Shown: positions 17,789 to 27,570 of the stretch, one piece after another
Layout: each line of letters opens with the position of its first letter
Position numbering within the stretch: the first letter of the stretch is position 1
Origin: Fen-1254 sp963769605
GTDB lineage: Bacteria; Bacteroidota; Ignavibacteria; UBA10030
DNA length: 64,000 nt
Direction: 5' to 3'
NCBI GenBank assembly: GCA_963769605.1
Contig: CAVYML010000002.1
Coordinates: forward strand, 62,001-126,000
Made by a program: the position numbers and the translations under genes
Notes under the pieces: model-generated
What the model was told of the DNA's origin: nothing
The model's input: only the letters and a program-made list of their open reading frames with translations
The model's database searches: none

Positions 17789-19519
17789 TTAGAGCGATCC
17801 TCGTTCTATTTTTTTTCGGAGAGTTTCGTTTTTTGAGTCCATCTCAAGAGCTTTTTGCCATGTCGTGACTGCTTTTTTCTGATCTCCCATCCGGAAGTAA
17901 ACATCCCCCAGGTGTTCATAAATGACGGCACTGGCGGATCCTGCTGCGACGGCTTTTTCGATATATTGCCGGGCCTGCTGGTACTGTCCGAGTCTGTAAC
18001 AAATCCAGCCATACGTATCAAGATATGCGGAATTTTCCGGTTCGCTTGTAATGGCAATCAGGGACATCTCCAGCGCCCGGTTCAATTGCAAGCCGCGCTC
18101 TGAAAGGCTGTAGCCGTAGTTGTTTAAAAGAAGAGCAGATTGCGGGTCTACGCGGAGCGCTTCTTCGTACAAACTGTCGGACATCTCGTACCGATGTTCA
18201 TTGTCGTAAGTTAGAGCGAGAGTGCTGAGCGTATTGATGTCCTTTGGATTCAGCCGGTGTGCAATTTCAAGGCGTTCGATCGTTTTGTCCGGCTGCGCTA
18301 AACGGGAATAGACTAATCCCTGCAGGAGGTAGATGCGGAAATCTTTAGGAACGGATTTTTCCGCTTTCTGCATTGCTTCCAGAACTTCCTGAAATTTATT
18401 CCGGGAAAAAAGCGTCGATCCAAGGAACCACCATGCATTTGCATTCCATTCTGCGAGCGTTGTAACGATCTTGAATTGATATGCCGCAAGAGAGTCTTTT
18501 TTTGCGTTCAAGGCAAGGATGCCCAGATACCAGTGCGGCCGCCAGTCGCCGATTAAAACTGTAGACATTTCCTCAAAAATATTTTGAGCCTTTGGCGCCA
18601 TAGTGGAGTCGTGTTCGATGAGTCCGAACATGCCGATACCTATGCGCAGTTTTACTTCCGGATTTGTGACTCCCTGTGCAAGAAGTTTTTGGTACAGTTT
18701 TATCGCTTCCGTGTACTCTTTTTGATCCATATGGATATCCGCGAGCGCCGCGATGATTTCAGGATCATTCTGATCCGCATCGAGCATCGATTGAAGAATT
18801 TTTTTAGCTTCGCTGAGTCTTCCTGCTTTTGTATATACATCGGCAAGCTGCTTCTGCAGCTGTTTGCTGTCCGGATTCAAGGTGAGCATCCGTTTGAATT
18901 TTTCCGCCGCCTGATCGAATCGTCCAAGTGTTGTGTACAGCACACCGCACTGGTAAAGAATGTCCGGCTGATCTCCATCATGTTCGAGTATCTTCTCGTA
19001 TATTTCCAGCGCCCGCAGCGGTTTGGTCGTCTGATACAATCGTGCCAGCGTGTACCAGCTATCCATCGAAGACGATTCTATCCTGACGATCTTTTCGTAT
19101 TGCTCGATTGCCATATCCTGCTGGTAAGCATTGACATAGATAGAAGCAAGATTTTCCCGGTAGGTTTTATTCATCGAATCGAGTTGGACAGCTTTTTTGC
19201 CAGCTTCTTTGGCTTGCAATGGTGTGTTGAGCAGCGAGTAATCCTTTGAAAGGACGTAGTAGATCGCTGCGGCGCTGTCGGTTTTCAGCGCTTCTTGATA
19301 TTCGAGAATTGCCTCCGCATAAGCTTCCTTGGCATCGAGGGCGGCACCGTTGATAAAATGCTGCAATGCACGGTCTCGCCCCGTTTCGTCCACCGGCGGG
19401 GATAGATGCACAGCCGGGATCGATCCCGCATTGTTCGGCAGCGAACCGCTGCAGCCCGAAATAAAAAAAATCCCCACTACAAAACTTGTGAGGAGTATGC
19501 ACTCTTGAAACTTTTTCAT
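17789..19519 (-). CDS. TPR lipoprotein
   Basis: 576 residues with a lipoprotein signal (FVVGIFFISGC, Cys23) and about 13 TPR units covering nearly the whole mature chain, such as EILEHDGDQPDILYQCGVLY and LRVDPQSALLLNNYGYSLSE. It is the first gene of a three-gene envelope operon with the DUF4292 lipoprotein and the EnvC-like protein, and probably scaffolds an outer-membrane or cell-wall complex. Large TPR lipoproteins of this layout are widespread in the FCB group, mostly uncharacterised. Its partner cannot be named. Confidence 0.86.
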   Translation of the reverse strand: MKKFQECILLTSFVVGIFFISGCSGSLPNNAGSIPAVHLSPPVDETGRDRALQHFINGAALDAKEAYAEAILEYQEALKTDSAAAIYYVLSKDYSLLNTPLQAKEAGKKAVQLDSMNKTYRENLASIYVNAYQQDMAIEQYEKIVRIESSSMDSWYTLARLYQTTKPLRALEIYEKILEHDGDQPDILYQCGVLYTTLGRFDQAAEKFKRMLTLNPDSKQLQKQLADVYTKAGRLSEAKKILQSMLDADQNDPEIIAALADIHMDQKEYTEAIKLYQKLLAQGVTNPEVKLRIGIGMFGLIEHDSTMAPKAQNIFEEMSTVLIGDWRPHWYLGILALNAKKDSLAAYQFKIVTTLAEWNANAWWFLGSTLFSRNKFQEVLEAMQKAEKSVPKDFRIYLLQGLVYSRLAQPDKTIERLEIAHRLNPKDINTLSTLALTYDNEHRYEMSDSLYEEALRVDPQSALLLNNYGYSLSERGLQLNRALEMSLIAITSEPENSAYLDTYGWICYRLGQYQQARQYIEKAVAAGSASAVIYEHLGDVYFRMGDQKKAVTTWQKALEMDSKNETLRKKIERGSL

Positions 19520-20009
19520 TACACAAATATATCGAAACCTCGATAGAGTTACAAGCTAAGATGGCCATTCCGATCATGTTTCTTAGGAGATATCGCCTCT
19601 TTTAAGGGATGTGATCGGTTTTTTTGATCATTTATAGGCATTACAGCACTCCTTATTTTCAGTTAGGTTTCTTGCCATAGATTGCTCCGAAATGTGTAAA
19701 AGGCTCAAAAGGGAAACGCAATTATTTTGAATTTTCAGACCATTTCTAAAAATCCATTTTGAAAGATTTTTTGGTCGTTGAATTAATAAGAAAACTAATG
19801 TGAAGTCAAGGTTTAGGGAGATTGTTCCCTCAGGATCATGATTTCCACAATTCCGAAAAAATCGGGCATTGGAACCATAATCTATAATTTCATTGAAATC
19901 AGAGGAGATGGGACTTGACTTTCACGCAGGGGTTTAATAATTTACCACAAGTCAAGACAAATCAGATAATACAAATCCGATAATCCTAAAGTAAATTGCT
20001 GGAGGCAAT
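19520..20009. other. Divergent intergenic region with candidate promoter
   Basis: About 490 AT-rich bases between the minus-strand TPR lipoprotein and the plus-strand YbgF-like gene, with no convincing ORF. A plausible sigma-70-like element for the plus-strand gene is TTGACT at 19915-19920 followed after about 17 bases by TAATTT. AAGTCAAG-type octamers occur near 19803 and 19949 and in inverted form (CTTGACTT) at 19914, which may be regulatory. Nothing else stands out. Confidence 0.4.
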
Positions 20010-20906
20010 ATGAGTCTCAATAAATTAAAAGGACAATGTACAATGATGAGACAACATTGGTTTATAGCTGTTGTACTGTTCGCTTTTATTCTCGTCGGTT
20101 GTGGAGGGACGGAAGAAACGACACAAGATCAAAGTCAAGCAGTTCATCCAGCGGAGCAGCCGAAAGCTCAAACTACACAAACCACACAAAGTGTAGCGCC
20201 GCCGGCAAAGACAGAAACTGAACCGAACAGTGCGGATCAAGCTTTGACAAGTTTTATCGGTACACCGGAACCTGAACAGAAAACCGAGCATCCCGTTGCT
20301 CCCGCAGCGCCGCCGCCTGAACTTTCCCAGTACGAAAAACAAATTCAAGATTTGCGCACGGAAAATACGGGCTTAAAACAAAAAATTGTAAAGCTCGAAG
20401 AGGACAATCGCAGTCTTGCATCGCTCATGAGCGATCTCGAGGCAAAACTTGCCGCCGAAAAAGAACGTGCCGATCATGCTGTCGCTGCGCAGCCTGCACC
20501 GGTTCCGAGCGAATCACCGGTTACGGTAGCAAATCCATCCGCGGCGCTCGGCGTGTATGAAGATGCGCTGACGACTTTCAACAAGAGAAAATATGCGGAC
20601 GCTAAGAAGGCATTTCAGGATGCAATAGCTAAAGGAATTTCCGAGGACTTAAGGGATAATTGCATCTACTGGATCGGTGAATCGGAATTTGCTATGAAAA
20701 AATACAGCGAGGCATTGAAACAATTCCAGGATGTCCTTGCGATCAAGGGGTCGGATAAAAAGGGAGATGCACAGTTTATGATAGGCCAGACGTACGAGAA
20801 GATGGGAAATAAAAAGAGAGCAAAAGCTGCGTACGAAAAAGTCGTGAAAGAATATCCGATGAGCAAGAATGTGAAGCATGCAAAAGAGCGCTGGGCAAAA
20901 TTGTAA
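20010..20906 (+). CDS. YbgF/CpoB-like TPR lipoprotein
   Basis: 298 residues from an ATG preceded by a strong GGAGG; an alternative ATG pair at 20043/20046 would give a shorter leader. The signal ends in the lipobox FILVGC. A Pro/Gln/Thr-rich linker (about 35-105), a coiled coil (about 108-155, QYEKQIQDLRTENTGLKQKI) and three C-terminal TPRs (about 180-295) follow. Coiled coil plus TPR is the CpoB/YbgF layout that couples peptidoglycan synthesis to outer-membrane constriction with Tol-Pal; no tol or pal genes are nearby, so function is by analogy. A strong terminator follows. Confidence 0.82.
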   Translation: MSLNKLKGQCTMMRQHWFIAVVLFAFILVGCGGTEETTQDQSQAVHPAEQPKAQTTQTTQSVAPPAKTETEPNSADQALTSFIGTPEPEQKTEHPVAPAAPPPELSQYEKQIQDLRTENTGLKQKIVKLEEDNRSLASLMSDLEAKLAAEKERADHAVAAQPAPVPSESPVTVANPSAALGVYEDALTTFNKRKYADAKKAFQDAIAKGISEDLRDNCIYWIGESEFAMKKYSEALKQFQDVLAIKGSDKKGDAQFMIGQTYEKMGNKKRAKAAYEKVVKEYPMSKNVKHAKERWAKL

Positions 20907-20931
20907 GCAGTGAATAAATTGAAAAGAGAGT

Positions 20932-20962
20932 AAACCCCGGCCATTATCAGCCGGGGTTTTTT
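20932..20962 (+). terminator. Rho-independent terminator after the YbgF-like gene
   Basis: AAACCCCGGC (20932-20941) pairs with GCCGGGGTTT (20950-20959) around an 8-base loop, followed by a run of six T. It lies 26 bases past the YbgF-like stop codon and before radA, isolating the two transcripts. Confidence 0.9.
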
Positions 20963-21013
20963 GTCTCTGCCGGGTCATTGAATTCCACTGATCGACTTTG
21001 TATATTGAACACG

Positions 21014-22372
21014 ATGTCCAAATTTACGACAAAATATGTATGCCAATCGTGCGGGTATGTCTCTCCGCGCTGGATTGGCAGATGCCCCAACTGCTCGGAA
21101 TGGAACACCTTTGTGGAAGAAGCACCGAGTCCACTCAAGGTGACGCGCAAATCGGGAACCGCTTCGAAACTCAATCCCGTCGCTCTTGAAGAGATCGAAG
21201 GATATGATGTTCCGCGCATTCGTATCGGACTGGAAGAATTTGACCGCGTGCTTGGCGGGGGGATCGTCCCCGGTTCACTTATTCTCCTTGGCGGCGATCC
21301 CGGTATTGGAAAGTCGACTTTGATGATGCAGGCCGCGCTTCGGCTGACGGGGCAGACCATTCTGTACATCAGCGGTGAAGAATCGGCCCGGCAGGTAAAA
21401 CTTCGCGCGGACCGGCTTATGGGGGGAGAAGCAAAACATATACTTCTTCTTGCCGAAACGAATCTGGATTTGATACTCGATGTCATCGAGCGCGGAACTC
21501 CCGATCTTGTGATTGTGGATTCGATACAAACTATGTACCGCTCCGGATTGGAAAGCGCTCCGGGAAGCGTCAGTCAGGTGCGTGAATCGACCGCACTTCT
21601 CTTACGTCTGGCAAAAACGAAAAATATTCCGGTTTTTCTCATCGGTCATGTGACCAAAGATGGTGTCATTGCAGGTCCTCGTGTGATCGAACATATGGTC
21701 GATACTGTCCTGCAGTTCGAAGGAGAGGCGCATTATTCATATCGCATCCTGCGCGCGTTGAAGAACCGGTTCGGGTCGACGAATGAAATCGGCATTTTTG
21801 AAATGCGGGAAGAAGGATTGCGGGAAGTGAAAAATCCATCGGAAGTATTTCTTTCCGAACGGCATTACGGAACTTCCGGTTCGACCGTTGTCGCAAGCAT
21901 CGAGGGCTCGCGTCCCATTCTTGTAGAAGTTCAGGCTCTTGTTACACCGACGAATTATGGCCTGCCGCAGCGCAACAGTACCGGTTTCGATTTTCGCCGG
22001 CTTGCACTTCTTCTGGCTGTACTGGAAAAACGGATGGGAATGAATCTCGGTCAACAAGATGTTTTTGTCAATGTTGCCGGAGGCTTGAAAATTGATGAGC
22101 CTGCAGTCGATCTTGGTATAGCGGTTTCCATTACTTCCAGTTTGCGCGACGTCCCTGTCGATTCTTCATCCATAGCAATTGGTGAGATCGGTCTCGGCGG
22201 TGAAATCCGCACGATCGGCCAAGTCGAACGGAGAGTGCAGGAGGCTGCAAAACTCGGGTTCAAAAAAATCGTCGTACCGCAAAACAATCTGAAAGTTTTA
22301 AAGACAAACGGCGAAATTGAAATTATCGGCGTGGATCGGATTGAAAAAGCGATAAAAGAATTGATTGGATAG
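21014..22372 (+). CDS. radA: DNA repair protein RadA
   Basis: 452 residues from ATG 21014; an upstream in-frame ATG at 20978 adds residues preceding the zinc finger and is unlikely. The N-terminal CxxC...CxxC zinc finger (CQSCG, CPNCSEW) is at about 10-30. A RecA-like ATPase follows with Walker A GGDPGIGKST and the RadA-specific KNRFG motif (LKNRFGSTNEIGIFEM). The C-terminus is a Lon-protease-like domain. RadA promotes branch migration in recombinational repair in the cytosol. It is followed by a heptad-repeat spacer, then rdgB. Confidence 0.97.
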   Translation: MSKFTTKYVCQSCGYVSPRWIGRCPNCSEWNTFVEEAPSPLKVTRKSGTASKLNPVALEEIEGYDVPRIRIGLEEFDRVLGGGIVPGSLILLGGDPGIGKSTLMMQAALRLTGQTILYISGEESARQVKLRADRLMGGEAKHILLLAETNLDLILDVIERGTPDLVIVDSIQTMYRSGLESAPGSVSQVRESTALLLRLAKTKNIPVFLIGHVTKDGVIAGPRVIEHMVDTVLQFEGEAHYSYRILRALKNRFGSTNEIGIFEMREEGLREVKNPSEVFLSERHYGTSGSTVVASIEGSRPILVEVQALVTPTNYGLPQRNSTGFDFRRLALLLAVLEKRMGMNLGQQDVFVNVAGGLKIDEPAVDLGIAVSITSSLRDVPVDSSSIAIGEIGLGGEIRTIGQVERRVQEAAKLGFKKIVVPQNNLKVLKTNGEIEIIGVDRIEKAIKELIG

Positions 22373-22375
22373 ATA

Positions 22376-22503
22376 GGTGAATGGTAAATAGAATCCAGGA
22401 GCAAGAAGCCAGAATACAGAATACAATAAAACCGACCAGCTGAGTAACAAAAGACAGAATAACCGGCTGAACTAAGAACCAAGAACTACGAACTAAGAAC
22501 GTT
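22376..22503. repeat. Degenerate heptad-repeat spacer A
   Basis: The spacer between radA and rdgB is a run of imperfect 7-base units, for example GGTGAAT GGTAAAT near the start, AGAATAC AGAATAC in the middle and AAGAACC AAGAACT ACGAACT near the end. Purine-rich on the plus strand, it has no ORF. Similar heptad runs occur at 25921-26010, 57798-57850 and inside the terminal array. Confidence 0.6.
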
Positions 22504-22507
22504 TTTT

Positions 22508-23104
22508 ATGAAACTTATACTGGCAACGAATAACAAACATAAAGCGAAGGAACTGCAAACTTTCTTAGCCGGACTTCCATTCGAGGTGCTTACACTTGGA
22601 GACGTATCGGACGCTATAGAATTACATGAAGATGGATTCACATTCGCTGATAACGCAATTCAAAAAGCCCGTATTGTTTTTCGGGCGACGGAACTGACCG
22701 CATTAGCGGACGATTCAGGACTTGAGGTGTTTTATCTCAACGGCCGCCCCGGCGTTTTTTCAGCACGTTATTCAGGTGCCGGAGCGACGGATGAATCGAA
22801 CAATATCAAGCTTTTGGAAGAAATGCGCGGTGTCTCCCCTCGAAGAAGGCGAGCACAATTCCGATCAGTGTTGGCGCTTGTTTCCAACGGCGTGGAGAAA
22901 TTGACAGAGGGAATCTGTTCCGGTTTGCTCGGCGAAGAACCGCGCGGGACGAATGGTTTCGGGTACGATCCAATCTTTATACCGGACGGTTTTTCCCGGA
23001 CGTACGCGGAATTGACTGCTGATGAGAAGAATAAAATCAGCCATCGATCCCGCTCTTTTGCTGCAATGCGCGAGGTACTAAAGCAGGGATTCTTGAACGG
23101 TTGA
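22508..23104 (+). CDS. rdgB: XTP/dITP diphosphatase (RdgB/HAM1 family)
   Basis: 198 residues, the usual family length. It hydrolyses non-canonical purine nucleoside triphosphates (XTP, dITP, ITP) to monophosphate and pyrophosphate, keeping them out of DNA and RNA. The N-terminal LILATNNKHKAKEL motif, the ALADDSGLEV catalytic block near residue 70, the GFGYDPIF motif near 155 and the C-terminal SHRSRSFAAM are all present. It is cytosolic and Mg-dependent. It is probably transcribed from within the heptad-repeat spacer or with radA. Confidence 0.96.
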   Translation: MKLILATNNKHKAKELQTFLAGLPFEVLTLGDVSDAIELHEDGFTFADNAIQKARIVFRATELTALADDSGLEVFYLNGRPGVFSARYSGAGATDESNNIKLLEEMRGVSPRRRRAQFRSVLALVSNGVEKLTEGICSGLLGEEPRGTNGFGYDPIFIPDGFSRTYAELTADEKNKISHRSRSFAAMREVLKQGFLNG

Positions 23105-23357
23105 GAACCGTACCGGTTGAAAACAGTATTGACTGAGAACTGTATTATGAATTGATCGGTTCCTTCCCTTGAAACAGGGACAAAAAGTCGGTTTTGCGGA
23201 AATTCGTATCTCATTCTGAGAGGAATTCGCGGCTTCTGCTTTCAAGCTCTGAGTTATCGTCCACGTCTCTTGCTTAAGTTCATGAATCTTGTTATTATTT
23301 CGCATACGATGTCGGAGGAACAATCTCTCAAAGATCATAGGACAAGGAAAAATATTT

Positions 23358-25007
23358 GTGGATAATAAACGAATAAAAAATCTGCTTTCGACAACGTTAT
23401 TTCAAGGCCTAAACGAAGAAGAACTTCTAAGCCTTCTGACAACATTTGAGGAAGAGCAGTATCCCGCAGGGGAAATTATTTTTGACACGAACACGACAGG
23501 TGAGCGTGTTTATCTGATCACCGGCGGGGCTGTCCGGATTTCCCGCGTGACCAATTACGGCGATGAGACAACACTCGACATTCTTCGATCCGGAGAATTG
23601 TTCGGAGAACTGGCTTCGCTGGACGGCAAAAGCCGATCGGCAAGGGTTACGGCCATCGAAGACACAAACCTTATTTCGTTCGACCGTTTATCATTCGAAA
23701 ACATTTTTCGGCGGAATCAACGAATTGCCTCGAATTTATTCCGTGAATTAAGCGCGCGCATACGAAAAACAGACGATAATATCGTGCAGCGCCTGGAAGA
23801 GCAGCGGATTGCCATCGAAAGGCGGTATCAGAAACTTCAAAATTTGATCGAAGCTAGCAAGATCATCAACTCGACGCTCGACTTGGATAAACTTTTAGGC
23901 CTGATTCTCGATGCGGCGACGAAAAGCATAGGAGCAGATCGCGGAACATTATATCTTGTCGACGATGTGAAAAAAGAATTATGGTCGAAAATTCTGCAAG
24001 GATCCAATATGATCGAAATTCGGCTGCCGATCGGCAAAGGTCTTGCCGGATTTGTCGCGGAAAAGGGGGAGACAATAATAATTCCGGACACGTATGCCGA
24101 CCCGCGGTTCAATCCGGATATAGATAAGCAGTCCGGCTACAGAACGCGAAATATGCTCTGCATGCCCATGAAAAATAAAGACGGAAAACTTATCGGCGTT
24201 TTCCAACTCCTGAATAAAAAGGAAGGGGTTTTCGATGCAGAGGATGTAAATTTTATCGACGCTTTTTCGGCTCATGCGTCCGTGGCCATCGAAAATGCGC
24301 GATTGGCGCAGGAAATGGTGCAAAACGAAAGACTCTCCGCTGTCGGCAGGATGGCGAGTGTGATCATTCACGATATCAAGAACCCGATGGGAACCTTGCG
24401 TGTATATGCACAGGTGATGAAGAAAAAATCGGGAAACGAAGAAGCAAATAAACTTGCCGATGAAATGATTCGACAAGTGGACCGCTTCGTCAATATGACA
24501 CAGGAGATTTTGGATTTTACACGCGGGGTGAGTGCATCGAATTTTCAGGACATGCAATTCAAAACAGTTATGGACGATATATTGAGTTTCATAGAAAAGG
24601 ATCTTGAAAAGAACAATGTCAAGCTCGTGAAAAATCCGAATTTCGAAGGTATTGTAACGATGGATCAGGACAAGATTGTTCGTGTGTTCTATAATATAGC
24701 AAGCAACGCACGCGATGCAATGCCGCAAGGGGGGACACTTACCTTGACGACAGCCCTTGAAGGCGATTATGTGCGCATCGATTTTAAAGATACCGGAACC
24801 GGTATGCCGGATGAAGTGAAAAAGAAGATCTTCGAGCCGTTTATGACCTATGGGAAAAAACATGGGACGGGTCTCGGTATGGCGATCGTCAAGAAAGTGA
24901 TCGATGATCATCACGGTTCGATCGAAATAGAAAGCGAAATGGGACAGGGAACTACCATCACCATTAAACTTCCCGTGAAAGCCTCTCCGACATCTATTCC
25001 AGCTTAA
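23358..25007 (+). CDS. cNMP-binding/GAF-domain sensor histidine kinase
   Basis: About 549 residues from a GTG start with AAGGA upstream; an ATG at 23289 would add 23 unlikely residues. Order: cyclic-nucleotide-binding domain (about 10-125), linker helix, GAF domain (about 175-315), HisKA with phospho-acceptor H338 in IIHDIKNPMG, and HATPase with N-box ASNARDAMP (N450), DTGTGMP and GTGLGMAIV. No transmembrane segments, so it is a soluble kinase sensing an intracellular ligand. No response regulator is adjacent, so the partner is unknown. It ends in a bidirectional terminator. Confidence 0.93.
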   Translation: MDNKRIKNLLSTTLFQGLNEEELLSLLTTFEEEQYPAGEIIFDTNTTGERVYLITGGAVRISRVTNYGDETTLDILRSGELFGELASLDGKSRSARVTAIEDTNLISFDRLSFENIFRRNQRIASNLFRELSARIRKTDDNIVQRLEEQRIAIERRYQKLQNLIEASKIINSTLDLDKLLGLILDAATKSIGADRGTLYLVDDVKKELWSKILQGSNMIEIRLPIGKGLAGFVAEKGETIIIPDTYADPRFNPDIDKQSGYRTRNMLCMPMKNKDGKLIGVFQLLNKKEGVFDAEDVNFIDAFSAHASVAIENARLAQEMVQNERLSAVGRMASVIIHDIKNPMGTLRVYAQVMKKKSGNEEANKLADEMIRQVDRFVNMTQEILDFTRGVSASNFQDMQFKTVMDDILSFIEKDLEKNNVKLVKNPNFEGIVTMDQDKIVRVFYNIASNARDAMPQGGTLTLTTALEGDYVRIDFKDTGTGMPDEVKKKIFEPFMTYGKKHGTGLGMAIVKKVIDDHHGSIEIESEMGQGTTITIKLPVKASPTSIPA

Positions 25008-25010
25008 CAA

Positions 25011-25054
25011 AAAAAGCCTTCCGGCAGCTTCTGCAGGAAGGCTTTAACTTTTTT
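25011..25054. terminator. Bidirectional Rho-independent terminator
   Basis: AAAGCCTTCC (25013-25022) pairs with GGAAGGCTTT (25036-25045), with an inner GCAG/CTGC stem. A-runs on one side and T-runs on the other let it act in both directions between the convergent histidine kinase and YIP1 genes. Confidence 0.88.
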
Positions 25055-25065
25055 AAATTTACCGA

Positions 25066-25815
25066 TCAGCGCGCCAATCCAAGACCGATTGAGATGGCTG
25101 TCCATAATGCCAGGAGAATGAACGCTGCGGCAATGCCGGATCCGTAAGATTTTCCGGAAAATTTACTGAGCCCGATTCCGACAACGGCAGCTTCCCAGAA
25201 GCTGAAAACATTTAAAGCGGAAAGAATTTTATGCATTGTGCTTGTCGTATCGTAATTTCCAAAAACTGCAAGCGCAGCGCTTGGTGTTGCTGTCATCGTA
25301 CCAAGTGTCACCATCATAACGACAGTGATGATGCCGCCAAGGACTCCTATCCATGTCGAAATACCATACAGCTCAAGGTATTTCATATAGCCGGCAGGGG
25401 CTTTGAATAATAATTTATTGACTAACCAGAGAACCAACGCCGATCCGAAATAGTATGCAGCAACAGCGAGCATGCCGCCGATGATGCCGAAAACGATAAA
25501 CAGTCCTCCCATTGAATCCAAAGCTGATTGGGCTTGATCCGCCTGCAACTGAGTCATCTTGCCTTCCTCCACTCTCTGCTGATAGATATGACTCTGGGTT
25601 TCCTTGAATTCTGTTTTCAATGCATCGTTTGTGAAAAGAAAAACCGTCGAACTGATAACAATAGCAATCATCATCAGCATAGGCACGAGCCACAGCTTCG
25701 TAGATGCCTGCGCGTCTTTGATGGATTGAAAAGCCTCCGACGGCGAAGCGAATATATCGCTGATTGATTTTCCAAGCGCAGGGGCTGGAGGTAATTGTAC
25801 AGAAGTTTGTTCCAT
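25066..25815 (-). CDS. YIP1-family integral membrane protein
   Basis: 249 residues with a hydrophilic N-terminus (SISDIFASPSEAFQSIKDAQ, typical of bacterial Yip1-domain proteins) and about five transmembrane segments, for example LVPMLMMIAIVISSTVFLF and GGLFIVFGIIGGMLAVAAYYF. Bacterial YIP1 proteins are inner-membrane proteins of unknown function. The gene is a single transcription unit ending at the shared terminator; its upstream spacer contains heptad repeats. Confidence 0.85.
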   Translation of the reverse strand: MEQTSVQLPPAPALGKSISDIFASPSEAFQSIKDAQASTKLWLVPMLMMIAIVISSTVFLFTNDALKTEFKETQSHIYQQRVEEGKMTQLQADQAQSALDSMGGLFIVFGIIGGMLAVAAYYFGSALVLWLVNKLLFKAPAGYMKYLELYGISTWIGVLGGIITVVMMVTLGTMTATPSAALAVFGNYDTTSTMHKILSALNVFSFWEAAVVGIGLSKFSGKSYGSGIAAAFILLALWTAISIGLGLAR

Positions 25816-25891
25816 GCAGAGTTCCTTTCTTTGATGATGTTCGTTTATCAGTGGAAAATTCTATCGGAAAAATACCTAAAAAAAAGTAAAG

Positions 25892-26010
25892 AGTAAATCG
25901 TGAATGTTTAATAGTTCTGTCTATACTATTTGCCACTTACCATTCACTATTCACTCCTATTCACGATTTACTATTTACCATTTATTATTCACCATTTGCC
26001 ATTTACCGAA
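25892..26010. repeat. Degenerate heptad-repeat spacer B with 14-bp inverted repeat
   Basis: From about 25921 the spacer reads as imperfect 7-base units (TTACCAT TCACTAT, then GATTTAC TATTTAC CATTTAT TATTCAC CATTTGC CATTTAC). AGTAAATCGTGAAT at 25892-25905 is the exact inverse of ATTCACGATTTACT at 25959-25972, so a 14-bp stem could form. On the minus strand the units (GGTAAAT, GTGAATG) match those in spacer A. A 79-codon ORF crosses this region but its composition follows the repeat and it is not believed. The spacer lies between the divergent YIP1 and DUF2157 genes. Confidence 0.62.
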
Positions 26011-26172
26011 TACGATAACCCTTTTTTATACCCAATTGTGGCAATTATCTCATGGACAAGATATATTACAACTAAAGTAAGCATCGAAAAATTGCGGATT
26101 GGGAGAAAAGATATTGATGCCGGAACGGAAGAGAGCCTTCAGAGGATTGACGTGAAGCGAGGAGTATGATGT

Positions 26173-27225
26173 GTGAAGCTTGATAAGAAAGAAGCCGGAT
26201 TTTTGAATTCGGTGATTAACATGTGGGAGGCGCAGGCTGTTCTTACATCTGAAGAAGCAAACAAATTACGCAAGAACATTGAGATCCTGCCGTTCGATTG
26301 GAAACGTCTTGCGATGTATTCGTTTTGGATATCGATACTTTGTCTGATGATGGCTGTTGGAGCCGTCGCAGCAGATCAGTTCCTGATGCAGATGCTTCAA
26401 AAAATATTTCATGCACCGAATAGTATAAAAAGCTTTGTCCTGGCATGTGCCTCTGCCGTTATGTTTATTTTCGGCGTACGAATCCGCGCAAAACATCCGG
26501 GGAAGGCTATAGGCAGTGATTCTCTTTTTCTGCTGGGAAGTTTGTGTGTAGCCGGTTCGATTGTGTATCTTGGAAAAGCGGTTTTAACCGGCAGCGGGGA
26601 TTTTCCTTTGCTGATTTTACTGGCAGCTCTCATCTACGGCACGCTCGCCATATCGTTCCGGTCGACCCTCTTATGGATGTTGACATTGCTATCCTTCTCC
26701 GCATGGTTCGGAACACAAACAGGGTATGCCTCCGGGTGGAACGCGTATTTTCTCGGAATGAATTATCTTATGCGATTTGTTTTTTTTGGAACGGCTGTGC
26801 TGGGATTAAGTATGATACTTAAGAAGTTTCGCCGCTGCTCTTTGTTCGTTGAGATCACGTATGGCATTGCACTCTTTTGCATTTTCGGTTCGCTCTGGCT
26901 GCTGTCGATCTTTGGAAATTACGTTGATTTGGCCGCTTGGTCTCAGATAAGTCAGTTCACTTTGGTTCATTGGAGCATTGTGCTCGGCGTTGCTGCTATT
27001 CTCTGTGCATTATTCGGGCTGAAAAATGATGACTCTGTTGCAAGAGGATTCGGGATAGTATTTTTTTTCCTCGATCTGTATACCGGATATTTTGCATATC
27101 TGTGGAATTCCGCACACAAAGCAGTGTTCTTTTTCATACTTGCAGTTTCGTTTTGGCTTGTCGGGATAAAAGCGGAAAAAATATGGACATTTGATTTTAT
27201 CAAACCGAAAAATCATCGTTCGTAA
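26173..27225 (+). CDS. DUF2157-family membrane protein
   Basis: 350 residues from a GTG start with GCGAGGAG upstream. The soluble N-terminus (about 1-45, SVINMWEAQAVLTSEEANKL) matches the DUF2157 helical region, followed by about ten transmembrane helices (SFWISILCLMMAVGAVAADQF, AVFFFILAVSFWLVGIKAEKI). The family is an inner-membrane protein of unknown function. It precedes the copper genes on the same strand but is separated by 135 bases, so cotranscription is uncertain. Confidence 0.82.
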   Translation: MKLDKKEAGFLNSVINMWEAQAVLTSEEANKLRKNIEILPFDWKRLAMYSFWISILCLMMAVGAVAADQFLMQMLQKIFHAPNSIKSFVLACASAVMFIFGVRIRAKHPGKAIGSDSLFLLGSLCVAGSIVYLGKAVLTGSGDFPLLILLAALIYGTLAISFRSTLLWMLTLLSFSAWFGTQTGYASGWNAYFLGMNYLMRFVFFGTAVLGLSMILKKFRRCSLFVEITYGIALFCIFGSLWLLSIFGNYVDLAAWSQISQFTLVHWSIVLGVAAILCALFGLKNDDSVARGFGIVFFFLDLYTGYFAYLWNSAHKAVFFFILAVSFWLVGIKAEKIWTFDFIKPKNHRS

Positions 27226-27360
27226 AAATCCGAAAGACATCTTCGTAAGGTATTCTCATGGAACTGTAGCAGTAAATTATCCGTTTCATAGTACGGAATA
27301 TATTAAATCCAAAATTCAAAAGACCTTGCAAGGTTTAAAGAACAAACAAAAGGACGCTCT

Positions 27361-27570
27361 ATGAAAAAGTATGAATTAAAAATCGAGGGAATGAGTTGTG
27401 GTCATTGCGCCATGCATGTTAAAAAAGCGTTGGAGGCCATTGATGGCTTAGAAGTGGAGACCGTCGAAATCGGATCGGCACGCGTGTGGTACGATGAGAA
27501 TGCAATCACGCAAAAACAACTACAGGAAAGAATCGAAGAAGCAGGATATACATTGGTTTCCGTGCAATGA
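27361..27570 (+). CDS. copZ: Heavy-metal-associated domain protein (CopZ-like copper chaperone)
   Basis: 69 residues, a single ferredoxin-like HMA domain with the Cu(I)-binding motif GMSCGHC near residues 10-17. It carries copper in the cytosol to the P-type ATPase. Its stop codon overlaps the ATG of the next gene by four bases (ATGA), so chaperone and pump are translationally coupled. The length and motif fit CopZ. Selectivity for copper over other soft metals is inferred from the partner. Confidence 0.92.
   Translation: MKKYELKIEGMSCGHCAMHVKKALEAIDGLEVETVEIGSARVWYDENAITQKQLQERIEEAGYTLVSVQ

Noticed and set aside
25930..26169. A 79-codon plus-strand frame between YIP1 and DUF2157.
   Set aside because: Its first third is a translation of the heptad repeat (YYLPFIIHHLPF) and the rest has no family resemblance or ribosome-binding site.
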